Positions 1-7,252 of a stretch of DNA of 46,526 bases are shown here, one piece after another. This stretch comes from JALRHH01 sp964590315 (GTDB taxonomy: Bacteria; Patescibacteriota; Saccharimonadia; Saccharimonadales; JALRHH01). The DNA is taken from positions 1-46,526 of the forward strand of contig CAZPVS010000006.1 of NCBI GenBank assembly GCA_964590315.1, written 5' to 3'. Position numbers and translations under genes: made by a program. Position 1 is the stretch's first letter. Each line of letters starts with the position of its first letter. The notes below the pieces were generated by a model. The model had not been told where the DNA came from, did no database searches, and saw nothing but the letters and a program-made list of their open reading frames with translations.

Positions 1-123
1 GCGCTGCAACGCAGGAACCGCTAAGAACACAATGATCATAATCAAACCGGCAATAGCAAGCACGATTAGGACTTCGATGATAGTGAAACCCTCTGTCTTC
101 TTTTTAATGTTTTTGTATGTCAT
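1..123 (-). CDS. Type IV prepilin, N-terminal part (cut by window edge)
   Basis: The reverse strand starts with ATG at 123 and stays open to the window edge for 41 codons. The peptide begins MTYKNIKKKTEG and continues FTIIEVLIVLAIAGL: a short basic leader, a Gly before the cleavage site, Phe at +1, Glu at +5 and a hydrophobic helix. This is the class III signal of type IV prepilins processed by PilD/GspO. A G-rich tract (AAAGGGGG) lies about 10 nt upstream of the ATG. It is the last visible gene of the pilus cluster, about 95 nt after pilC. The subunit would be extracted from the membrane and polymerised by PilB/PilC. Whether it is the major or a minor pilin cannot be judged from this fragment. 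Confidence 0.9.
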   Translation of the reverse strand, partial: MTYKNIKKKTEGFTIIEVLIVLAIAGLIMIIVFLAVPALQR

Positions 124-217
124 AAGGCAAATGCCCCCTTTGCATTAACAATTTTACGCTTATGGTTTGATACTAAGGATATTGCCCACAAAAAGCAAGC
201 AGTTATCCACACATGCA

Positions 218-1435
218 CTAGTTTATGAAGCTCTGTCCAGCAAGACCGTAAATAGGAAGCAGCACTGCAGCGACAATGATGAACGCGACCACACCAAGCA
301 CCACCATGAGAACTGGCTCAATAATAGTTGAGATAGTCTTGATCTGTTGATCAACTTCTTTCTCATAATAGTCGGCTACCTTGGCGGTCATGGCTTCTAT
401 GGCGCCGGATTGCTCACCAATCCGCATCATGTCGGGTACTAAAGGCAAGAAAGTACTCTCTGCAGCCAATGAGTCCGACAGCGCCTTACCGCCCTTGACT
501 TTCTCCGCAGCCCGCTTGATAGAATCCTCGATGTGCACATTGTTAATTGCACGTCCCGTGATATCAAGTACCTGTAATAGCGGCACACCACTTGCAATCA
601 ATGTGGTTGCGGTACGAGCAAACCGTGCCATGTACAGCTTCATGAAGAGTGGGCCGATAGGCCACCCGTGCATCTTAAACCGATCAACGACTCGCTTTCC
701 CCCAAATGTACGAGCCCACCGGCTCGTGAAGAATGCGCCGAAGGCTAAGACGATTAATACTACCCACCAATATTTGATAGTGAAGTTAGAGATAGCAAGT
801 AAGACCCGCGTCAGTAATGGCAGTTGCACACTACTCCCCAGCCCATCATACAAGGTCTCTACCTGCGGTAAGACCTTTACAATCATGAAGCCAAGGACAC
901 CAATCATGACAAAGACAACGATAATTGGATAGACCATAGCGCCGCGAACCTTTGAAAGCACCTCATCATCCTTCTCCTGCTGATACGCCAGGCGCTCTAG
1001 TGCGGCATCGAGCGTACCGGATGCTTCTCCGGCCGCTACAAGACTGATATAAATACGGTTAAAGGTCTCCGGGTGCTTTGCGAGAGCCACATTAAACGCT
1101 GCACCACCCTCTACATCGCCAACCACCTTATTAATCACAATTCTCAACGGCTTACTCGGCGTCTGGTTGGCCACCGTCCGCAGGCTCTGAAGCAGGGGCA
1201 GACCGGCGTTAATCAGTGTTGAGAGCTGTCTTGAGAAGAGAATCTTGTCCTTGGTCCTGACGCGTTTGAAATAGCCGCCGATTCCACTTTGACTTTGTGT
1301 CAGTTTGACCTCAATTGGTGTCAGCCCCTGGGACTTAAGGAGCTTAGCGGCAGCTTGCTCGTTCTCTGCCTCTACTTCTGCTCTGATGGTCTGGCCGGAT
1401 GCAATATCCTTTGCGACATACTTGTAACTTAACAT
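218..1435 (-). CDS. pilC: Type IV pilus inner-membrane platform protein PilC (GspF family)
   Basis: The 405-residue protein has the usual family length. It contains two T2SSF domains (about residues 65-190 and 270-395), including FSRQLSTLINAGLPLL and the second copy FARTATTLIASGVPLLQ, with membrane helices near 165-190, 220-240 and 370-395. PilC is the polytopic base that couples the cytoplasmic motors PilB and PilT to pilin insertion and removal. The gene starts with ATG and lies 45 nt downstream of pilT in the same orientation, followed by the prepilin. The order motor - platform - pilin is typical of Gram-positive-like and CPR pilus loci. Confidence 0.95.
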   Translation of the reverse strand: MLSYKYVAKDIASGQTIRAEVEAENEQAAAKLLKSQGLTPIEVKLTQSQSGIGGYFKRVRTKDKILFSRQLSTLINAGLPLLQSLRTVANQTPSKPLRIVINKVVGDVEGGAAFNVALAKHPETFNRIYISLVAAGEASGTLDAALERLAYQQEKDDEVLSKVRGAMVYPIIVVFVMIGVLGFMIVKVLPQVETLYDGLGSSVQLPLLTRVLLAISNFTIKYWWVVLIVLAFGAFFTSRWARTFGGKRVVDRFKMHGWPIGPLFMKLYMARFARTATTLIASGVPLLQVLDITGRAINNVHIEDSIKRAAEKVKGGKALSDSLAAESTFLPLVPDMMRIGEQSGAIEAMTAKVADYYEKEVDQQIKTISTIIEPVLMVVLGVVAFIIVAAVLLPIYGLAGQSFIN

Positions 1436-1480
1436 TGTACTGCTCCTAAGCTGCCTCTCAAAAGGTTCTGTGTGCTCATA

Positions 1481-2548
1481 TTAGCCTCTCATCAGCCTAT
1501 CTAGCTCTTCAAGATCCACGGCATAATTACGTGCTTCGTCGTAGGTGATAGTTCCGTTGTGTATCAGGTTAACGAGTGTCTTATCCATGGACTGCATCCC
1601 GAACTCAGCACCCGTTTGTATGACTGCTTCAAGCTGATGACTCTTACCTTCTCGGATAATGTTACGGACGGCCGGCGTAGCCATAAGTAGTTCGGCAGCC
1701 GCCACGCGACCGCCTCCAATAGACGGAATGAGTCGCTGTGAACAAATGGCCATTAATATGTTGGCCAGCTGTGCGCGAATCTGTGGCTGCTGGTGTGGCG
1801 GGAAGACATCAATCATACGATCGATAGACTGCGCTGCAGAGTTGGTGTGCAACGTGGCGAAGACTAAGTGTCCCGTCTCTGCGATGGTAATCGCAGCGGC
1901 AATGGTCTCTAGGTCACGCATCTCACCGATGAGCACCACATCAGGGTCCTGCCGGAGGCTTGATCGAAGCGCCGCAGAGAATGAATACGTGTCATAGTGA
2001 ACTTCACGTTGGACGATGACTGACTTCTGTGACTTGTGCGTAAACTCAATGGGGTCCTCGATGGTAACTATGTGGGCGGCACGCTCGGAATTAATCTTGT
2101 GTACGAGTGCAGCGAGCGTCGTTGACTTACCGGAACCGGTCGGACCAGTAACAAGCACGAGGCCTCGGGGGTAGTCAGCAAACTTATTGACGATTGGGGG
2201 TAGCCCAAGTTGTTCAATGGTAAGAATTTCATTCGGGATCAAACGCAAGGCAGCGGCCATATTGCCGCGCTCATGAAACGCATTTACACGGAAACGACCC
2301 AGGTCGCCAAAGGCAAAACTAAAGTCGAATTCCTTATCCTTGAGCAATATTTGCTTCTGATCCTCATCAAGAATTGCAAATACCAGAGCCTCCACCCCTT
2401 CCTCGCTCAGCGCATCAGCGCCTTGCACTGCTATCAGCGCACCGTCAATACGAAGCATTGGTGGTAAACCAACCTGTAAATGTAAGTCAGAGGACTTCTT
2501 TTTAATGACCTCTTCGAGTAGTACTTCTATTCGTGGCTGTCCTTGCAT
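1481..2548 (-). CDS. pilT: Type IV pilus retraction ATPase PilT
   Basis: A hexameric secretion ATPase that powers pilus retraction and twitching. The Walker A motif GPTGSGKS lies near residue 135, the Walker B region reads VVLIGEMRD, the His box reads TGHLVFATLHT, and the C-terminal AVRNIIREGK matches the PilT-specific AIRNLIRE motif, which separates it from PilB. Two adjacent starts are possible: GTG at 2551 and ATG at 2548. I prefer the ATG because AGGGGG lies 7 nt upstream of it. About 90 nt separate it from pilB upstream and 45 nt from pilC downstream. A dedicated PilT implies retractable pili. Confidence 0.95.
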   Translation of the reverse strand: MQGQPRIEVLLEEVIKKKSSDLHLQVGLPPMLRIDGALIAVQGADALSEEGVEALVFAILDEDQKQILLKDKEFDFSFAFGDLGRFRVNAFHERGNMAAALRLIPNEILTIEQLGLPPIVNKFADYPRGLVLVTGPTGSGKSTTLAALVHKINSERAAHIVTIEDPIEFTHKSQKSVIVQREVHYDTYSFSAALRSSLRQDPDVVLIGEMRDLETIAAAITIAETGHLVFATLHTNSAAQSIDRMIDVFPPHQQPQIRAQLANILMAICSQRLIPSIGGGRVAAAELLMATPAVRNIIREGKSHQLEAVIQTGAEFGMQSMDKTLVNLIHNGTITYDEARNYAVDLEELDRLMRG

Positions 2549-2639
2549 CACAGGTCCCCCTGATGGGTATTACTTGATAGCCTTTTGCTGCTTGCCTGTT
2601 TCATCGTTTCCACCCTTACCTTTTTCTATCATCTATTAT

Positions 2640-4448
2640 TTATGCGCTGTCTGCAGCTGCCACGCGGTTAACTTCGGTGAGCGTTGTATATCCTGCTAAT
2701 GCCTTGAGGTAGCCGTCTTCACGCATAGTAATCATGCCTTGCGACTGCGCCATTTTTTGAATCTCTGCACTTGTCGATCGTTTGATGATAAGGTCCTGAA
2801 TCTCTTCAGTTACCTCAAACACTTCGTATAAGCCCATTCGACCCTTATATCCCCCGGGTGTGGCAGGAGCATCCGTGCCCTTATACAAAGTATAAGCATT
2901 TTCGGCTTTCAGAGGCAAGGTTTCATATCCTAAATCTTCACTTACTTTCGCGATATCTTCTTTTTTGTCTGGCAATAACTGCGCTAATGTCTCTCTAATA
3001 GCCTGCGTCTCAGCAGGATCAGACTGATACGTTTCAACTTTTTCGCTACCAATTCGGCGTACGAGCCGCTGACCAATCACAGTATGTACTGTACTCGCAA
3101 TAAGAAAGGGTTCGATACCCATGTCAAGAAGTCGAGGCAGAATACCCGCGGCAGAGTTGGTGTGGAGAGTACTGAAAACCAGGTGCCCCGTCAGTGCCGC
3201 CTGCACAGCCAGTGTCGCTGTTTCTTTATCACGTATCTCACCCACCATGACTACGTCAGGATCTTGACGGAGGATAGACCTGAGACCTGAGGCAAACGTC
3301 AGTCCAACATCAGCATTTACTTGTATCTGGTTAATTCCACCCATCTTGTATTCAACGGGGTCCTCAAGTGTAACAATGTTTATACTGTCGCTTTTTATTT
3401 CATTTAATAAGGCGTACAGTGAGGTTGATTTACCAGAACCGGTCGGTCCAGAGGTAAGAATCATACCATTTGGTCGCTCGAGACCGTTCCGTATAGTCCT
3501 GAGAGCCCTTCCGCGGTATCCCATGTCTTCTAACTTCAAGCTAGTGCCGGTTTTATCGAGCAAACGAATAACAACTTGCTCTCCCCATACGACTGGGGAT
3601 ATAGCGATACGGAGATCAATGTCCTTACCTGCTGCATGTACCGTGAACTGGCCGTCTTGGGGTACACGATGTTCGTCAATTTTAAGATTGGAAAGGATTT
3701 TTATACGAGATACCAGTGGTGCTTCAGTTGCCTTTGGTAGCTTGAGAACTTCGCGCATAACCCCGTCTACTCGGCAACGTATCTTAAGCTCTTTTTCGAG
3801 AGGCTCAATATGGATGTCACTTGCTCGGTTCTTGGCTGCGTAATCCATAATGGTATTCAACACTTTACTAATTGGTGAGTCTTGAACGATAGTAGCGATT
3901 TTTTTAGAGCTATCATTTGGCGTAGTTTGTGCCGTCGTGACCGACGTGTTTTCCTCGAGCTCTTTGGTGACTGCATCAAATTCATTGCCGACATCACTAC
4001 GAATAGTCGCGTCATACTGCTGAATAATATTACGTATGCCTTCTTCGCTCGCAGTGTACACCTTTAGCGGCCGACCTATTTTATTAGCTAAAAAATCTAC
4101 TGCCTGCACGTTATCTGCGTCGAGCATGGCCACCACAAGACGCTTTTGCATCTCGCCAAGTGGCACCGCCATATAACGCTCAGCGATATCCCGAGGTAGC
4201 AAGTCGAGGATACGAGACTCTACGCGGGCGTTCAGAAGGTTTACATATGGAACTTTAGTTACTGCAGCAACTGTTTTAGTGAGCGCCTCATTCGTAATAT
4301 AACCCTCGTGCACCAGCACACTGAAAAGCGGCGTACCAGCTGATTTTGCCGATTCCGTAACTTCTTTTAGCTTCTCTGCGCTAATAAGCCCATCTGCAAT
4401 GAGCTTGTCTTCGACTTGTTTTTGGGTTGCTGCCGATAGAACGCTCAT
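2640..4448 (-). CDS. pilB: Type IV pilus extension ATPase PilB
   Basis: The 602-residue protein has an N-terminal MshEN/GspE-N domain (about 1-145), an N2 domain containing SDIHIEP, Walker A GPTGSGKS (334-341), LEDPVEY, Walker B VVMVGEIRD (399-407) and the His box TGHLVFSTLHT. It drives pilin polymerisation at PilC. The C-terminal insertion (about 465-535) keeps the family ending GYKGRMGLYEVF but has no cysteine, whereas most PilB/GspE proteins carry a tetracysteine zinc motif there. ATG at 4448 is preceded by AGGAGGG eight nt upstream. The gene follows the 79-aa protein by 20 nt, so it is probably part of the pilM-led operon. Confidence 0.95.
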   Translation of the reverse strand: MSVLSAATQKQVEDKLIADGLISAEKLKEVTESAKSAGTPLFSVLVHEGYITNEALTKTVAAVTKVPYVNLLNARVESRILDLLPRDIAERYMAVPLGEMQKRLVVAMLDADNVQAVDFLANKIGRPLKVYTASEEGIRNIIQQYDATIRSDVGNEFDAVTKELEENTSVTTAQTTPNDSSKKIATIVQDSPISKVLNTIMDYAAKNRASDIHIEPLEKELKIRCRVDGVMREVLKLPKATEAPLVSRIKILSNLKIDEHRVPQDGQFTVHAAGKDIDLRIAISPVVWGEQVVIRLLDKTGTSLKLEDMGYRGRALRTIRNGLERPNGMILTSGPTGSGKSTSLYALLNEIKSDSINIVTLEDPVEYKMGGINQIQVNADVGLTFASGLRSILRQDPDVVMVGEIRDKETATLAVQAALTGHLVFSTLHTNSAAGILPRLLDMGIEPFLIASTVHTVIGQRLVRRIGSEKVETYQSDPAETQAIRETLAQLLPDKKEDIAKVSEDLGYETLPLKAENAYTLYKGTDAPATPGGYKGRMGLYEVFEVTEEIQDLIIKRSTSAEIQKMAQSQGMITMREDGYLKALAGYTTLTEVNRVAAADSA

Positions 4449-4468
4449 GGAGCTAACCCTCCTGTTTA

Positions 4469-4708
4469 TTATTGACTAAATGGTTGGTTGTTTGCATTTT
4501 GTCCGATACGAATAATCTGTGTCGGGTCAATTGAGTTTTCATTAAAGTACTTTTTGTCTGGCTCATTAAATTCCGTGGTAATAGCTGTAACTTTTTCTGC
4601 TTTTAGGTTCTTTTCATCGGTGTTGAAAAGTAAGTTAGAGGCTAAAACCGCCAGAACAATACTCACAAAGCTAATCACTATTATGAGTGCGATGTCATTT
4701 TGTTTCAT
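4469..4708 (-). CDS. Small membrane protein of the pilus operon (unknown)
   Basis: A 79-residue protein with one N-terminal membrane helix (about residues 6-28, IALIIVISFVSIVLAVLASNLLF) followed by about 50 polar, probably extracytoplasmic residues. No family is recognised. Its ATG overlaps the pilO stop as ATGA, so translation is probably coupled, and pilB follows 20 nt downstream. The position after pilO is where other bacteria carry the lipoprotein gene pilP, but there is no lipobox and no sequence similarity is visible, so a PilP-like role is only a positional guess. Confidence 0.75.
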   Translation of the reverse strand: MKQNDIALIIVISFVSIVLAVLASNLLFNTDEKNLKAEKVTAITTEFNEPDKKYFNENSIDPTQIIRIGQNANNQPFSQ

Positions 4709-5382
4709 TTCACTACCTCACTCTTGAACTTCAACCCTTTTTCTGGTTGGTAATACGTTTTAGATTCGGTGCTCAGTGTTACATTCCCACCATCTTCTGC
4801 TTCGATCACAAGCTCAACCGTTTGGAAGGGCCGTATGGAACGCTCAAACACTTTTACAAGCTCCTGAATAGAAGGATACGAGCCTTTTACTGTCATACTG
4901 AAAGGCATCTCTACATGTGTGGGGTTAGGATCTTCTGTATTGACGTACTGGTTCACCTCATCATCGGTACCAGCAATATTTTCGATTTCGAGGCCCTGAC
5001 TTTTAGCAATCTTCTCAAGACTTGTGGCCAGTGCCGGGAAATCGTATTTACTAGGCAAAGCGTCCAGCACAATGCGAGCATTGTCACCATCTTTTTCGCC
5101 CGTACCGGAAGAATTCCCACCGATAACATTTGGCTGCAAAGAAACAAAGTTCTGGTATGACTGAGTAAGCTTGTCTGCTGCGGTAATATTATCCTCGAGT
5201 TGCCCCAGAGCCTGTTCGCGGAGGCCAATAACTTTAGCTTGATAGCTTCTTTGGGACAGTAGAGACTTCGCTGATACAAGCGAGAAAAACGTCACAAATG
5301 CAGCAACTGAAACAACTATGACGATCGTAACATTCGCCTTATCAATCTGTATTCGCTTCGGTGCAAAATCTAATTTCCCCAT
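4705..5382 (-). CDS. pilO: Pilus alignment protein PilO-like
   Basis: The 225-residue protein has a short cytoplasmic tail, a membrane helix at about 18-42, a coiled-coil stretch (about 45-80) and a C-terminal ferredoxin-like region. The line PFSMTVKGSYPSIQELVKVF followed by ERSIRPFQTVELVI is characteristic of PilO. PilO dimerises with PilN and connects PilM to the outer parts of the machine. The gene starts 1 nt after the pilN stop and overlaps the next gene by ATGA. The family call rests on topology, the C-terminal motif and gene order, because PilO sequences diverge strongly. Confidence 0.85.
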   Translation of the reverse strand: MGKLDFAPKRIQIDKANVTIVIVVSVAAFVTFFSLVSAKSLLSQRSYQAKVIGLREQALGQLEDNITAADKLTQSYQNFVSLQPNVIGGNSSGTGEKDGDNARIVLDALPSKYDFPALATSLEKIAKSQGLEIENIAGTDDEVNQYVNTEDPNPTHVEMPFSMTVKGSYPSIQELVKVFERSIRPFQTVELVIEAEDGGNVTLSTESKTYYQPEKGLKFKSEVVK

Positions 5383-5383
5383 A

Positions 5384-6124
5384 TTATTGCCCCTCTCCCG
5401 TCGTTACTGGCTTATTCTGGAACAGATCACCAGGTTTTTCGGTCTCTGAGCGGGTGGTAATCATACCATCAGGTACTACCAGAGTTATATTGTTCTCGTC
5501 GGAGAAGATAACAGTATCGTACTTGAGTGAAATGGTATACGTCACCATCTTGTTAGGGTCTGTAGTGCTACCCTGCTGGTTCACAACACCAAAATCAGCG
5601 AGGACGACTTCCTTAAACGCTGCCGCTACCTGTGGTTCGCCTCCCGCTTCAGACGCATCTGTGGCGGCAGCTTTGAATGACGTAAACTTCAACGTGTCGA
5701 CAAAAGTATTCACTGTTGCGAGAGAATCTGCAGCTCCTTCAATCTCTATAGTCTGTTCTGCAAAGTTAACCTTGAGATTGGAGACACTAGCTTTTTCAGG
5801 TGTTAGCTGCTGGATATACATAAATGTCCGAGAAGCGACTGGTTTTTGCTTATGGAGTGCTGGTAGGCTATTGAGCTGATTTTGAATGGTCAGAATCTTG
5901 CTCAGGTCTTGTTTTTTATTCAGGGTTTCCTTGCTCGTGGCTATGTCCTCGTCAAGATTAGCAAGGTGCCCCTTCTGGGCAACATTGACCAATAAGAATA
6001 GCATGACAAATAGTGCGAGTGATGCGGCGGCCACAATGGCGCTGAGTACCGTTACCGTACGCTTAGTGCGCTGGGCCTTGATGTACTGAACCTTTATATC
6101 TGGTAGTAAATTAAATTGTATCAT
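5384..6124 (-). CDS. pilN: Pilus alignment protein PilN-like
   Basis: A 246-residue protein beginning MIQFNLLPDIKVQYIKAQR, which carries the NLLP motif by which PilN tails bind PilM. A membrane helix follows at about 26-48, then a coiled coil and a periplasm-type domain (about 90-240). The C-terminus contains ITTRSETEKPGDLF, an extension I do not recognise. Its ATG overlaps the pilM stop as ATGA, so the two are translationally coupled, in keeping with their direct interaction. pilO begins 1 nt after its stop. Confidence 0.88.
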   Translation of the reverse strand: MIQFNLLPDIKVQYIKAQRTKRTVTVLSAIVAAASLALFVMLFLLVNVAQKGHLANLDEDIATSKETLNKKQDLSKILTIQNQLNSLPALHKQKPVASRTFMYIQQLTPEKASVSNLKVNFAEQTIEIEGAADSLATVNTFVDTLKFTSFKAAATDASEAGGEPQVAAAFKEVVLADFGVVNQQGSTTDPNKMVTYTISLKYDTVIFSDENNITLVVPDGMITTRSETEKPGDLFQNKPVTTGEGQ

Positions 6125-7161
6125 TCTGTGCGCTCCGCGAGACCAGCTGCTACACCAAAATGGTTTGAAATTGCGAGTAGTTCATTCTGCCGACTTGTCG
6201 GGAACGCAATATTGCGCCACGAATTGCCAATCTCTACGCTGACGGCAAACTTATTTGCGATATACAACGGGAATTCTGGCAGTGCAGAAGCACCCCCTGT
6301 AACGATGATTCGATCCATTTTACTCTCCGGATAGCGCGTGGCGATAAACTTGATAGATTTTTCAATTTCAGTGATCAATAGATCAACGGTACCGATAATT
6401 GCCTGGTGGATTTGACCTTCAAGCTTATCCTTAGACAGGCCGAATTTGAATACAAACTGCTCTGCTTGCTTCGCGTCAATATTTAAGTTCTGCATTGCAG
6501 CACGAATGATAGCCTCGGATCCGGTAGGAATAGAACGCGTAAGGCGTGGTGCGCCATTCATTGAGATAACGAGGTCTGTGCTCTTATGGCCAATGTCCAA
6601 TACCATTTGCGGCAATGAAGCATCCTGTGCGAGCATAGCACGCGTCAAGGCCAAGTTATCTGGCTCAAACGCAACGACATTCAACCCTATCGATTCCAGC
6701 ATATCCAGACGAGATTCGACAAACTCATTTGGGACACTTGATATTAAGACTTCAACCTTAGTAGGGTCTGCTGGTGAATCACCGAGCAAAGCCCAGTCCA
6801 GCTTAGACTCAGCGATAGGTGTTGGAATAAGTGAGTCGGCTTGGAGATGAAGTGATTTATTCAGGTCAGATGGTGACAAACGTTCGAAATCCACGACTGT
6901 CGTAAAGACACGGCTGGAAGGAATGCCAACTGCAACATTCTTGGTCGTTAGTTGCGCCTGCCCAACGAGATCGCGGACAACTTGCGCCAACTTCTGCTGA
7001 TCTGCTTTTGAATCACTCAATGCAATTTTGCTATCGACCGGTGCGTACGCATATTTAACGAGACTTTTTACTGGGCCGCTTCCAGATAGTTCGACAAGTC
7101 GAACCGCTGTTGTGCCTATATCTAGGCCAAAGAAATCATTAACCCCACTCAAGATACTCAT
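6121..7161 (-). CDS. pilM: Actin-like pilus assembly ATPase PilM
   Basis: The 346-residue protein starts ...FFGLDIGTTAVRLVEL, the phosphate-1 loop of the FtsA/PilM actin fold; MVLDIGHKSTDLVI gives phosphate-2 and IIVTGGASALPEF the adenosine motif. PilM is a cytoplasmic ring protein that binds the PilN tail and relays motor contacts. It is the first gene of the pilus cluster. Upstream is an extended -10 promoter only about 10 nt from the ATG and no Shine-Dalgarno sequence, so its mRNA may have almost no leader. Confidence 0.93.
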   Translation of the reverse strand: MSILSGVNDFFGLDIGTTAVRLVELSGSGPVKSLVKYAYAPVDSKIALSDSKADQQKLAQVVRDLVGQAQLTTKNVAVGIPSSRVFTTVVDFERLSPSDLNKSLHLQADSLIPTPIAESKLDWALLGDSPADPTKVEVLISSVPNEFVESRLDMLESIGLNVVAFEPDNLALTRAMLAQDASLPQMVLDIGHKSTDLVISMNGAPRLTRSIPTGSEAIIRAAMQNLNIDAKQAEQFVFKFGLSKDKLEGQIHQAIIGTVDLLITEIEKSIKFIATRYPESKMDRIIVTGGASALPEFPLYIANKFAVSVEIGNSWRNIAFPTSRQNELLAISNHFGVAAGLAERTE

Positions 7162-7171
7162 ATTGGTTCGT

Positions 7172-7180
7172 ATTATAGCA
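7172..7180 (-). promoter_or_regulatory. Extended -10 promoter of the pilus operon
   Basis: On the minus strand TGC-TATAAT (perfect -10 plus TGn extension) ends 10 nt before the pilM ATG. No good -35 is visible; TTGCTG lies 19 nt upstream. The predicted start site leaves only a few nucleotides of leader. Confidence 0.6.
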
Positions 7181-7252
7181 CAAGCATGATACGGTTCAGC
7201 AACCGGATTATTTATAAATAACAGGAGTTATGCACAGTTTGGAGGTTGCCAA

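Noticed and set aside
381..932. 183-codon plus-strand frame opposite pilC
   Set aside because: Antisense shadow of a well-supported gene; no homology or ribosome binding site.
3105..3120. GGGTTCGATACCC, like a tRNA T-arm
   Set aside because: It lies within the conserved pilB coding sequence, with no acceptor or anticodon arms around it.
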